A stretch of 62,019 bases of DNA from a virus, in IMG/VR virus record IMGVR_UViG_3300033571_007564, positions 1 to 62,019 of that record, one strand, 5' to 3'. Below, piece after piece: positions 14,148 through 21,134 of the stretch (positions are counted from its first letter, which is position 1; each line of letters opens with the position of its first letter). A model generated the notes under the pieces. The model was not told the DNA's origin. It was given only the letters and a program-made list of their open reading frames with translations, and did no database searches. A program made the translations under genes and the position numbers.

Positions 14148-15082
14148 TGCCAAAGGTCTACGGATACGCACGAGCCAGCACGGGCAGCCAGTCGCTGACG
14201 TTCGACGTTCAGCAGGTTGCCATCGGGCGGTACTTCAAAGAGAGGCTGGAGCCCACCGGGTATGAGTGGGGCGGGATGTTCGAGGACAAGGCGGTGTCGG
14301 GCGGCAAGCCCTTCACTGACAGGCCGGAGGGGCGGCGGCTGTGGGTGGTGTGCCAGCCCGGTGATGCGGTGCTGTGGATGAAGATCGACCGGGCCTTCCG
14401 GTCTGTGAAAGACGGAGCCAACATGCTGTCCATGTTCCGCGAGAGGGGTGTGTCGATCCACTCCATCGACATCGGGCTGGACACCAGCACTCCCATGGGT
14501 GCGTTCACCATGCAGTTGCTCATCCTGCTGGCGGAGCTGGAGCGGAGCTGGATCAGCAGCAGGACCAAGGAGGCGCTCGCTGCCCTGAGAGAAAGGGGGT
14601 ACAAGAACCTGGGCAACAGCATCCCGGCTGGGTTCAAGCGGGTGGGTAGGGCAGGGGACAGTGCCATCTACCCTGACATGGAGGAGCGGATGCACATCGC
14701 TGCTGCCTATGCGAACTACATGCAGGGCGACAGCCTTGAGTCCGTGTCCAACCGCATGTTTTTCTCTGGCCTTCGGAGGAACGGGGACAGGCAGTACAAG
14801 CCAGCGTGGCTGGCCTATGCCTTCAGGTGCTACAAGGCTGGGTGGCCGAAGACATTGCTGTACTTCCAGTTCAAGGCCGAGATGAAGGAGAAGCTGAAGG
14901 ACCGACGGCTCTCGACAAGGCAGCTACGAGAGCTGGTGCAAGAGGAGTTCAGGTCAGGGTGCGTCGTTGACCGCACGCCTAAGTTTCTCCAGGTACCCGA
15001 AGAGACGCTTCTCGGTGTTCCTGAAGTCCAGCCCGAACCTCCTGCTGAGGGAGCGGATGCTGGCGCCCTCGATGACGTATGA
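14147..15082 (+). CDS. Serine recombinase (resolvase/invertase type, 311 aa)
   Basis: ATG at 14147 in TGATG overlap is chosen over the upstream in-frame ATG at 14003, which is a shadow. The N-terminus VYGYARASTGSQ carries the catalytic Ser (S11) with R9. The motif KIDRAFRS (R82, R85) and the helix-rich LLILLAELERSWISSRTKEAL follow the resolvase fold and its E helix. The C-terminal 150 residues probably include a DNA-binding HTH but not the large zinc domain of big serine integrases. It could invert or resolve phage DNA, for example multimers. The last 129 bases lie antisense to the sigma factor gene. Confidence 0.88.
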   Translation: MPKVYGYARASTGSQSLTFDVQQVAIGRYFKERLEPTGYEWGGMFEDKAVSGGKPFTDRPEGRRLWVVCQPGDAVLWMKIDRAFRSVKDGANMLSMFRERGVSIHSIDIGLDTSTPMGAFTMQLLILLAELERSWISSRTKEALAALRERGYKNLGNSIPAGFKRVGRAGDSAIYPDMEERMHIAAAYANYMQGDSLESVSNRMFFSGLRRNGDRQYKPAWLAYAFRCYKAGWPKTLLYFQFKAEMKEKLKDRRLSTRQLRELVQEEFRSGCVVDRTPKFLQVPEETLLGVPEVQPEPPAEGADAGALDDV

Positions 15083-15469
15083 CTCTATCCACTCCCTCTC
15101 CTCTGGCTCCATGTTCTTCAGGCATGCAGTCGCAGTCTCACGCAGGCCTTTGATGGGCGGCGTCCGTCGCTGCGACTCCTCGATCGTGATGCGGTAGATG
15201 CTGGTCGATCCGGTGCTGATCTCTCTCTGAATCTCCCGGAGCATGGCGTTCTTGATGGCCACCGAGAAGTAGGCGGATGGGTTCCCCTTGCTTGGTTTGT
15301 AGGTGCGGGCTGCCTTGCAGCACGCTAGGTAGGCGGCTGACTCCAGGTCGCACAGAGAGGCGGCACTGCGAAGGCAGGGCATGCTGTCGATGAACCGCTT
15401 GACGCAGCGAGGCACCCACTTCGCCGCGTCAGACGCCAGCTTCTGCTGCTCTGGAGTCAGCCCCACCAT
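14954..15469 (-). CDS. Small sigma-70-family factor (171 aa)
   Basis: ATG at 15469 with GAGGT upstream is chosen; the longer frame to 15631 only shadows the next gene. Residues 41-80 resemble sigma region 2 (DLESAAYLACCKAART, then a helix FSVAIKNAMLREIQREI). Residues 122-165 look like region 4 with an HTH (EEREWIESYVIEGASIRSLSRRFGL). Regions 1 and 3 are absent, as in small ECF or phage sigma factors. It is the best candidate to recognise the late promoter motif found at 34172, 46157 and 60946. It is the last gene of the leftward unit and runs 129 bases into the recombinase gene on the other strand. Confidence 0.75.
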   Translation of the reverse strand: MVGLTPEQQKLASDAAKWVPRCVKRFIDSMPCLRSAASLCDLESAAYLACCKAARTYKPSKGNPSAYFSVAIKNAMLREIQREISTGSTSIYRITIEESQRRTPPIKGLRETATACLKNMEPEEREWIESYVIEGASIRSLSRRFGLDFRNTEKRLFGYLEKLRRAVNDAP

Positions 15470-15471
15470 AG

Positions 15472-15696
15472 CTACCTCTTCCAGATGTACTGCTGTCCGT
15501 ACCGGGTATTGAAGTCGCCCCTGATCTCCCTGGTGCAGTGCTTCTGGTGGCACCCATCGCACCTCCAGTTGCCATCGATGATGCCATAGACGTTGGTGTA
15601 GTAGGTGCCCTGCCCACCGCAGTCGAAGCACGGCAGCGGCTCACCGATTGGCTTGGCCTGCCTCTTGGGCCTGCCCCTCTTCTTGCCCTCTGTCAT
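15472..15696 (-). CDS. Zinc-ribbon mini-protein (74 aa)
   Basis: ATG at 15696 is in ATGA overlap with the upstream gene, and the stop lies two bases before the sigma factor start. The basic N-terminus (GKKRGRPKRQAK) resembles an AT-hook-like tail. CFDCGGQG near residue 23 and CDGCHQKHC near residue 46 form a good zinc ribbon. Its position in front of the sigma factor may mean a joint role in transcription, but this is inference. Confidence 0.8.
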   Translation of the reverse strand: MTEGKKRGRPKRQAKPIGEPLPCFDCGGQGTYYTNVYGIIDGNWRCDGCHQKHCTREIRGDFNTRYGQQYIWKR

Positions 15697-16016
15697 GGCA
15701 CACCCCCACGAGTGGACCGGCAGTGTGCCTGGATTTTCTCACGCGCGCGGGCGGGATCGACATCAAGCGCTTCGCAGCAGTCCTCGAAGGTGATGGTCCC
15801 GATCCCGCCCTCGATCCACCTCCTAGCTGCTTCCCTCTGGTAGATCGTTTCCTTGTCTATCTTCCTGCTGCTCTTAGTTCCCCACTGGCTGCAACCATCT
15901 GACGCTCTGACCACAGCTTGAAGCATGACCCCCACACACAGGAAGTACCACGCCCCGCGAATCGTGGCGTCCTCGATCGTCTGTCCCGGGAGTGGTGGGT
16001 CCTCTTCTTGCTGCAT
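15693..16016 (-). CDS. Hypothetical protein (107 aa)
   Basis: ATG at 16016 is in TGATG overlap with the upstream gene's stop (16016-16018); the longer frame to 16130 is a shadow. The protein is helical with a segment QREAARRWIEGGIGTITFEDCCEALDVDPARAREKIQ, which looks like a small DNA- or protein-binding domain. No family is recognised. Confidence 0.75.
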   Translation of the reverse strand: MQQEEDPPLPGQTIEDATIRGAWYFLCVGVMLQAVVRASDGCSQWGTKSSRKIDKETIYQREAARRWIEGGIGTITFEDCCEALDVDPARAREKIQAHCRSTRGGVP

Positions 16017-16366
16017 CACTTCTCCAGCTCCGCGATCATGAGGAGACGGCAGATGGCGTGGCCGATGTGATCTTCGCTGGTGTCCCCCCTCTGGTAGTCG
16101 AAGAGGTGCTTGATGGCGTGGTTGATGCACACCTCGATGGGGATGCCCTTCCGCCAGTTGTTCTCCCCATGCCGCACGGCACCCAGCCCCATGGCCAGGG
16201 CGGCACGACGCAGCCCATCGGCTGGCAGCAGGTCGTACCTCTCCTCGACTGCGGCGGCAGTGGCGCCGGACGGGAACGACTGGAGTGCGACGATGTTCCC
16301 GGATGGGGCGACCGAGAAAGTGCGCGCCAGCTCATCCCTCAGCTTATCGTCAAAATGGCCGATCAG
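16016..16366 (-). CDS. dATP/dGTP diphosphohydrolase N-terminal-like (DUF5664) protein without ATG, GTG or TTG start (116 aa)
   Basis: The C-terminal part RYDLLPADGLRRAALAMGLGAVRHGENNW, then NHAIKHLFDYQRGDTSEDHIGHA, matches the DUF5664 domain, an all-alpha MazG-related domain found in phage dNTP-hydrolysing proteins. In this frame no ATG, GTG or TTG lies between the preceding gene and the domain. The best candidate is CTG at 16366, overlapping the TGA of the upstream gene as CTGA. An ATG inside the domain at residue 64 would delete conserved residues. A programmed frameshift from the upstream gene is the alternative. A role in nucleotide pools is inferred from the family. Confidence 0.75.
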   Translation of the reverse strand: MIGHFDDKLRDELARTFSVAPSGNIVALQSFPSGATAAAVEERYDLLPADGLRRAALAMGLGAVRHGENNWRKGIPIEVCINHAIKHLFDYQRGDTSEDHIGHAICRLLMIAELEK

Positions 16367-16740
16367 GACGGCTCTTCGTTCATCGGCTCGGATGGCTCGG
16401 GCGGCGGCTCCGACTGGGAGAGGACATGGAGGAAGCGAGGCAGGTCCACCAAGCGGAGCGTCACCAGCCACTCCGTCCTGCTCCTGCGGTGGAACACCAC
16501 AGGCAGCTTGCCCTTGCATTGAGAGACTGCCTTCTTCATGGCATCCACCACGTTCAACTTCTCCACCCACTTGCACTCCGCAAAGAGCTCCTTCAGGTGG
16601 TAGACTTTGACATCCTCGTCCCCTGCATTGCCGCATCTCTGCTGTGCTCTCTCGACTTTCTTCCATCCCATTACCTCCCTGATCTTGTCTCTTAGGTCCA
16701 ACTCTCCCCTGATGCCCTTGTCTCGTGAGAACTTGCCCAT
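16363..16740 (-). CDS. PD-(D/E)XK nuclease, Holliday junction resolvase-like (125 aa)
   Basis: ATG at 16740 has AGGAG seven bases upstream; the GTG at 16746 has none in place. The order E13 (RGELDLR), D43 (GDEDV), E55-x-K57 (FAECKW) and then VVFHRRSRTEWLVTL is typical of small phage and archaeal-type resolvases of the PD-(D/E)XK fold. The C-terminal end is a Pro/Glu-rich tail. It would cut branched DNA during recombination or before packaging. It is in the same transcription unit as the Erf and exonuclease genes. Confidence 0.8.
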   Translation of the reverse strand: MGKFSRDKGIRGELDLRDKIREVMGWKKVERAQQRCGNAGDEDVKVYHLKELFAECKWVEKLNVVDAMKKAVSQCKGKLPVVFHRRSRTEWLVTLRLVDLPRFLHVLSQSEPPPEPSEPMNEEPS

Positions 16741-16742
16741 GG

Positions 16743-17111
16743 TCACTCCTGCTTGGTGTGGCTTGAAAGGTGGTCCTGCCTGACTTTGACCTTCTCGAAT
16801 GAAAGAAGCTCACGGCAGATGAAGTCCTCGATCTCAAGCTGGGTGCGAGAGGTGAACGCCGGGCTGTCCGTCCTTTTCTCAATCTGGACGACGTAGCTCG
16901 CCGTGTGCGTGTAGATTGGCGTGCCCTTGCCAGCGAAGCTGCCGCCGACGATGGCTCGCGGGTCGCTCGGCTTCGCTGCCGCTGCCTCCTCGGCTTGCAG
17001 CTTCTCCTCCATGGCTGCGACCCGGGTGACTAGGTCAGCCACTGTGGTCGGCAGGTCTTGATGCAGGATGTCAGACACTGGTCGCGGACTTGAGGTACCC
17101 CTGGCTTCCAT
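16743..17111 (-). CDS. Hypothetical protein with helical centre (122 aa)
   Basis: ATG at 17111 with AAAGGA upstream; the frame continues open to 17213, but that part shadows the next gene. There is a helix VADLVTRVAAMEEKLQAEEAAAAK near residues 25-50, then a beta-rich part with TPIYTHTASYVVQIEK, and a helix at the end. No motif is recognised. It overlaps the next gene by 41 bases. Confidence 0.7.
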   Translation of the reverse strand: MEARGTSSPRPVSDILHQDLPTTVADLVTRVAAMEEKLQAEEAAAAKPSDPRAIVGGSFAGKGTPIYTHTASYVVQIEKRTDSPAFTSRTQLEIEDFICRELLSFEKVKVRQDHLSSHTKQE

Positions 17112-17319
17112 GACGATCGGTCCTTTCGTTGAAGATGGCACGATGGTACTCGGGCTCTGTGACTTGGGCGAGGCGCTCGATGATGCAGAGCAGGTCACGC
17201 ACTCGCTGGGCATCCTGGCTCACGCTGGATGACGACATGACGAACCGCTTGGCTTCCATCACGACGATCTCCTCGTCGATGGTCCTGTTCCGGTAGGTGA
17301 ACTTCTTATCGGCGGGCAT
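17071..17319 (-). CDS. Small helical hypothetical protein (82 aa)
   Basis: ATG at 17319 lies inside the end of the HNH gene, with AGAGGGAAG about ten bases ahead. The sequence has a basic beta-like N-terminus (KKFTYRNRTIDEEIVV), then a helix VSQDAQRVRDLLCIIERLAQV. Its end overlaps the following gene by 41 bases. No family is recognised. Confidence 0.7.
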   Translation of the reverse strand: MPADKKFTYRNRTIDEEIVVMEAKRFVMSSSSVSQDAQRVRDLLCIIERLAQVTEPEYHRAIFNERTDRHGSQGYLKSATSV

Positions 17320-17686
17320 TGTCTTCCCTCTCCTTCAGCACCCACTCGGGCAGCGGCTTCGGGTCTTCCTTCAACCCCGTCCGGTGCAGCAGCTTTGCCA
17401 GAAACACAAGGTCGATCTCTCCGTCCTCCTCCAGCTTCGCCTGAAGGATGTGGCCGAGGCTCAGGTTCCGCTGGCCCCCGATGTGGTACCCGTCGTGACA
17501 GAGATTGCAGACGCAGATTAGATTCCGGTGGTCGTGGTAGTCCAGCCCACGTCTGCCAACGACGTGATGCAGGTGAAGCGCCCGCCCCGGGCGGCCCTTC
17601 CGCCACCAGCAGACGGCACACCGGCAGCAGAGGTCTGCGTAGACCCCAAGCTGCCGCTGCGTCCTGTCCCGCTTCTTGCTCACCAT
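17306..17686 (-). CDS. HNH endonuclease-like protein (126 aa)
   Basis: ATG at 17686 is in ATGA overlap with the zinc-ribbon gene. The motif LHHVVGRRGLDYHDHRNL, followed by CVCNLCHDGYH, has the His-His, Asn and Cys-pair/His pattern of HNH nucleases. An earlier CCRCAVC supplies another metal pair. It is not next to the terminase, so a packaging role is less obvious than for many phage HNH proteins; a role in recombination or host DNA degradation is possible. Confidence 0.85.
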   Translation of the reverse strand: MVSKKRDRTQRQLGVYADLCCRCAVCWWRKGRPGRALHLHHVVGRRGLDYHDHRNLICVCNLCHDGYHIGGQRNLSLGHILQAKLEEDGEIDLVFLAKLLHRTGLKEDPKPLPEWVLKEREDNARR

Positions 17687-18030
17687 CAGAACGGCTCGTT
17701 GTCGTTGCGAGGAGCGGACGGGCGGTACACCTCCCAGCCGTTGTTCTCCAGCCGGTTGCCCTCCTTGTCGCGGCGCCTGGGGTACATGACCCCGGTGTCG
17801 GTTTGCTTGCTGATCGCAAGGGTGGCATTGCACTCCCGGCACTTGATCTCGTGGAAGGTGTACTTCCCGTTCTTGCGGGTGATGAACGCCGTGTCCTCCA
17901 CCCCGCACGCACCGCAGATGGTGCTGCCGAACGCCTCGCCTGCATGCGAGAGTTCCTCGAAGGCCTTCTCGATGTTCTCTGCTTCGACTGTGACCTCGAT
18001 CCTTCCGATCCTGTGTGTGACTCGAATCAT
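17686..18030 (-). CDS. Zinc-ribbon protein (114 aa)
   Basis: ATG at 18030 with AGGAG eight bases upstream. It has a beta-alpha N-terminus (IRVTHRIGRIEVTVEAENIEKAFEEL), a CGACG pair near residue 39, a basic loop and CRECN near residue 66, then PRRRDKEG near the end. Phage proteins of this build often sit beside recombination genes, as here. It is the first gene after a 349-base noncoding stretch, so it probably has its own promoter or leader control. Confidence 0.8.
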   Translation of the reverse strand: MIRVTHRIGRIEVTVEAENIEKAFEELSHAGEAFGSTICGACGVEDTAFITRKNGKYTFHEIKCRECNATLAISKQTDTGVMYPRRRDKEGNRLENNGWEVYRPSAPRNDNEPF

Positions 18031-18379
18031 ATCTGTTGCTCCTAGTTACTGGCCTTAGCTTTAGGTCTGGAAAAAAACTCTACACCCCATCCCTGCTGAA
18101 GGAGGGAGGGGCTCCCTACTTCTGGGTGACGTTACCAGTGCCGACCCCTCTGCCTTATCGAGGGTTCCTTCAGCGTGTGACCGGGGCGTAGGGGTTTGTA
18201 TGTCTCAGCCACATCTACCAGTGGCCCGTTGCCCGGATTTCGTGCTGGGGTCGGAAGACTTGCGAGGACTGGCCTCTCCTGCGTGGGCAGGCTTTGTTTA
18301 TGCTCGGGCGGTTTTGATTTCTAATGCGGTGGTCCAGCCGAGAGAACCCTGACACCGCGACGACATCATACTGGGGCTG
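18031..18379 (-). promoter_or_regulatory. 349-base noncoding leader with two mutually exclusive hairpins
   Basis: No convincing gene is present on either strand. On the minus strand hairpin 1 pairs 18112-18117 with 18103-18108 (AGGGAG stem). Hairpin 2 pairs 18103-18111 with 18085-18094 (stem of nine pairs, one bulge). They share 18103-18108, so only one can form. Hairpin 2 is followed after seven bases by seven T (18077-18071), as in a terminator/antiterminator leader. The rest, about 230 bases, could be a structured RNA. I found no tRNA in it. Confidence 0.5.
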
Positions 18380-18883
18380 TCAAGGGGGTCTCGTCAGGTC
18401 CTCCATCTTGTGCAGGTTCCCTTGCGGAACGAACCACGACGATCGCCTTCCTCCGGGGTCCTGCTTCCATCGCTCCTGCTTCGCCTCACGCCCGGAGAGC
18501 CAGCCACGCAGGATGACCCTCCCGTCCAGCCCAACGCACGCCAGAACGAAACGTCGCTCGCCTGCGTCGTTGTCACGGACGATGAGCTTGCCTGCCTTCA
18601 GTGCGGTGGACCGGACCTCGAACTCCCCACAATCAGGTATCGAGTGGAAGGTGTTGACCGAGTCGCCGCCGTAGACCCCGAGCCACTTGGCGAAGGCCCG
18701 CTCTCCCATGGCGCCGACCAGCTCCTCGTCGATCCGCGTGCGGATGGAGCGGTCATAGGTGGTGCGGTGGTTGAGCCCCTGTGCCTCCGATGCGGTGATC
18801 CTCTGGATGACGGTGAAGAGGCAGGCCATGACCTCCTGTGTGGACAGGCTGACGACTGGCGTGGTGTCGGTGGCCACGATCAT
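18380..18883 (-). CDS. Conserved-type phage protein near recombination genes (167 aa)
   Basis: ATG at 18883 is in ATGA overlap with the upstream gene; the open frame further upstream is a shadow. The sequence MGERAFAKWLGVYGGDSVNTFHSIPDCGEFEVRST, then KLIVRDNDAGERRFVLACVG and GWLSGREAK, resembles a family seen in many phages without known function. The pattern of an early Glu, then E-x-R and K could fit a degenerate PD-(D/E)XK nuclease fold, but I cannot confirm it. Confidence 0.8.
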   Translation of the reverse strand: MIVATDTTPVVSLSTQEVMACLFTVIQRITASEAQGLNHRTTYDRSIRTRIDEELVGAMGERAFAKWLGVYGGDSVNTFHSIPDCGEFEVRSTALKAGKLIVRDNDAGERRFVLACVGLDGRVILRGWLSGREAKQERWKQDPGGRRSSWFVPQGNLHKMEDLTRPP

Positions 18884-19239
18884 GGTCGCCCTCCGGTCTT
18901 GTCGATAATCGCGTCGAGCTGCCTGACGATGCTGCCTTCCCACCTTGCCTCGCCCTGCTTCTCTTCCCTTCCTTTTTCCAAGCATCGCTGTGCGTGCCAG
19001 TCCCTGAGAGCCACTAGAAAAGTTCGTTCGCCGTCGTTCAAGGTCGGGAATCTGCGGAGATGGACGACGGTTCCTCCGAGGTGCTCCGCTGACTGGTCGG
19101 CGCTCTCCTTGAATCGCCTGTGTGCAACCGACTCGCACCGTCCGTCAACGATCACACCCCAGGCATCCGGCTCGGGCCTCGTGCTATCGGTAGCTGCTTC
19201 AGCCGCGTACTCGCCAGCCTGGAAATCTCTCTTGGTCAT
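18880..19239 (-). CDS. Hypothetical protein (119 aa)
   Basis: ATG at 19239, three bases after the helicase stop. The first half has a segment DAWGVIVDGRCESVAHRRFKESADQSAEHLGG that looks alpha/beta. The second half is charged and helical (FLVALRDWHAQRCLEKGREEK). No motif is recognised. It is coupled to the following gene by an ATGA overlap. Confidence 0.75.
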   Translation of the reverse strand: MTKRDFQAGEYAAEAATDSTRPEPDAWGVIVDGRCESVAHRRFKESADQSAEHLGGTVVHLRRFPTLNDGERTFLVALRDWHAQRCLEKGREEKQGEARWEGSIVRQLDAIIDKTGGRP

Positions 19240-19242
19240 GCC

Positions 19243-20982
19243 TTACTCCTTCTCCTTGAGTGATTCTGCGTACCTTCTGCCTTCTTCGAGCTGGCGTTCC
19301 GTCTCGCTCCGTGTCGGTGGCCGGATGGCCGACGCCTCATACAATCTCCTCTGACGTTCAGACGGAGTCTCGTGCCTATCTCGTTCCTTGTTCTTCTTCG
19401 CTTGTGTGTCGAACCTAGCCTTGTTCTTGCGAGCCTCCAGTTCTTCGACAAAGACCTTCCGCCACATCGGAGTAAGGTGGGCTTCCCGCAGGGCCCACTC
19501 GATCCAGCCCTTGTCCACCACCTTCATGGGCTGGCCCCGCCACTTCTTCCCGAAGGGGCACCTCCACTCCCGGCGCCTGGGGCAAACGCGGTCTGGGTCG
19601 GCGAAGACATCCCGGTCCTCGCTGTCGAACTCCACCCCGACCACGATCCCCTTTCTCCGCTTCCTCTCGGCCTCCCGGTTGAGCTTGTGTTCCTGACGCT
19701 CCTGCTCCATCTCTGCCGCCACGGCGGCGTCCAGCTCCTCCAGGGAGGCCTCCTTCTCCTCCATGGCTTCGATGACCTTGGCTCGGGCCTTGCCGGTCTG
19801 CTCGGACAGAACGTCGAGGGCGGAGCACAGCTTGTGGCACCGGCTCGAATCGGTGATGTCGTGGATGATGAAGCCCGGCTTGGCCGATGCGGCGATGGCA
19901 GCCCGCCTCTCCTCTGCCGGGGCCTCGTCCAACCCATCGAGCACCCCCTCCAGGGTCCGGGTCGCCCGGCCGATCATCTGCGTGTACTTGTTCAGAGCCT
20001 TAGTGGGTTTGGCTAGGAAGATTTCTGAGAGCGGAGGGTAGTCCCAGCCTGTGGTCAGGATGCCAACATTGATTATGAGCTCACGATCCCCTACCATGAA
20101 CTCGTGAAGTTCTCCTGAGTAGGTTTCGTCAGACTGCTTGCTATGGACCAAGCTACAGGTGCAGCTATGCCGATCAGCCATGATGTCTCGCAAGAGGATC
20201 GCCTGCTTGATCGAGTGGGCGAAGACGATTCCCTTCGCCCCCGGGCGGTGGTTGCGGGTGATGAGCGCCGCCAGATCGTGCAGGGCTTCCTCGGACCTCA
20301 AGATTTTGTCCAGTTCCTCGGCCTGGAAGTCAGCCCCAGCCTTCTGGGCGAGCCCTTGCAGGTTGATTGACTTGACGTAGTGGACCTTGACGCGCGGGGG
20401 CACGAGCCACCCATCATCGATGGCCTTCCGTAGGGGCAAGCAGTAGGCGACCTCTTCGTAGAATCCGCAGAGGTTCTGCTTGTCCCCACGGTAGGCGGTG
20501 GCCGTGCATCCCAGCACTCGGGCTCCACCATCGACCAAGGCATTGAGCATGTCCCTGGCCGCAGTGGTGAAGCCCCAGTGCGCCTCGTCCACGACGATGA
20601 GATCGACCTTCCCGATGAACCGCTTGTAGCGATCGTTGCGAATCAGGCTGTGCCATGAGGCGACAACGAACTCGGACTCGGGGATGGCCCACAGGTCTGC
20701 CTGCTCGATGTCGGGCGAGCAGTTCCTTAGATGCCTGATTGACTTCACGGTCTGACCAATCAGACTCAGCATCGGGACGATGATGAGGCTCCGAGCCCCG
20801 TCCCTCGGGAGCAGGGTAAACGTCCGTGTTTTCCCTGTCCCGGTGGGGAGCTCGATCAGGATGCGCTTCTTGCCCGTCCGGTAGGAGTTGCGGATCGCAA
20901 CGTGCGACTCCCTCTGGTACGGACGCAGCCGGTGATCGAACAGAGGCAGCGCCTGGGTCTTGTTGCTCTCGGCGGTTGCCAT
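19243..20982 (-). CDS. Superfamily 2 DEAH helicase (579 aa)
   Basis: ATG at 20982 is in position relative to the zinc-ribbon gene; the extension to 21111 is a shadow. Motif I is PTGTGKT (46-52), motif II is DEAH (132-135), motif III is TATAYRG (160-166) and motif VI is QMIGRATRT (335-343), with a Q-motif-like start RPYQRESH. This is the RecQ/UvsW/type III restriction-like SF2 layout. The C-terminal 150 residues are charged and helical with CPRRREWRCPFG, a possible zinc or DNA contact. It probably branch-migrates or unwinds recombination intermediates, as UvsW does in T4. Confidence 0.9.
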   Translation of the reverse strand: MATAESNKTQALPLFDHRLRPYQRESHVAIRNSYRTGKKRILIELPTGTGKTRTFTLLPRDGARSLIIVPMLSLIGQTVKSIRHLRNCSPDIEQADLWAIPESEFVVASWHSLIRNDRYKRFIGKVDLIVVDEAHWGFTTAARDMLNALVDGGARVLGCTATAYRGDKQNLCGFYEEVAYCLPLRKAIDDGWLVPPRVKVHYVKSINLQGLAQKAGADFQAEELDKILRSEEALHDLAALITRNHRPGAKGIVFAHSIKQAILLRDIMADRHSCTCSLVHSKQSDETYSGELHEFMVGDRELIINVGILTTGWDYPPLSEIFLAKPTKALNKYTQMIGRATRTLEGVLDGLDEAPAEERRAAIAASAKPGFIIHDITDSSRCHKLCSALDVLSEQTGKARAKVIEAMEEKEASLEELDAAVAAEMEQERQEHKLNREAERKRRKGIVVGVEFDSEDRDVFADPDRVCPRRREWRCPFGKKWRGQPMKVVDKGWIEWALREAHLTPMWRKVFVEELEARKNKARFDTQAKKNKERDRHETPSERQRRLYEASAIRPPTRSETERQLEEGRRYAESLKEKE

Positions 20983-21134
20983 CAGAACGGCACCTCCTCC
21001 TCTTCGTCTGCGACGGGCAGGGGAAGCTGCCCCTCGATGCACTTGGTCAGGGAGAACTCCGGGCATCCGCACGCCGGGCACACGCCGGTCGTGCCACGCA
21101 CCACACCGCACCGGGTGCAGCTACGGTTGCTCAC
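20982..21134 (-). CDS. Zinc-ribbon mini-protein (50 aa), alternative reading of the end of the 216-residue frame
   Basis: GTG at 21134 overlaps the TGA of the nested HTH gene as GTGA. The product begins SNRSCTRCG and continues to CPACGC, which form a clear zinc ribbon, and ends in an acidic tail (ADEEEEVPF). It shares the frame of the long open frame that starts at TTG 21632. It may therefore be a separate protein or the C-terminal domain of a 216-residue protein. Confidence 0.6.
   Translation of the reverse strand: MSNRSCTRCGVVRGTTGVCPACGCPEFSLTKCIEGQLPLPVADEEEEVPF

Noticed and set aside
16016-16366. A Z-genome (diaminopurine) nucleotide system, because of the DUF5664-like protein
   Set aside because: No PurZ-like adenylosuccinate synthetase, DatZ-type HD hydrolase or DpoZ polymerase was found, so the domain alone does not support base replacement.
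18364-18382. A promoter built from TTGACA and TATGAT on the minus strand
   Set aside because: The two hexamers are only seven bases apart, far too close for a sigma-70 promoter, and TTGACA overlaps the end of the upstream coding sequence.
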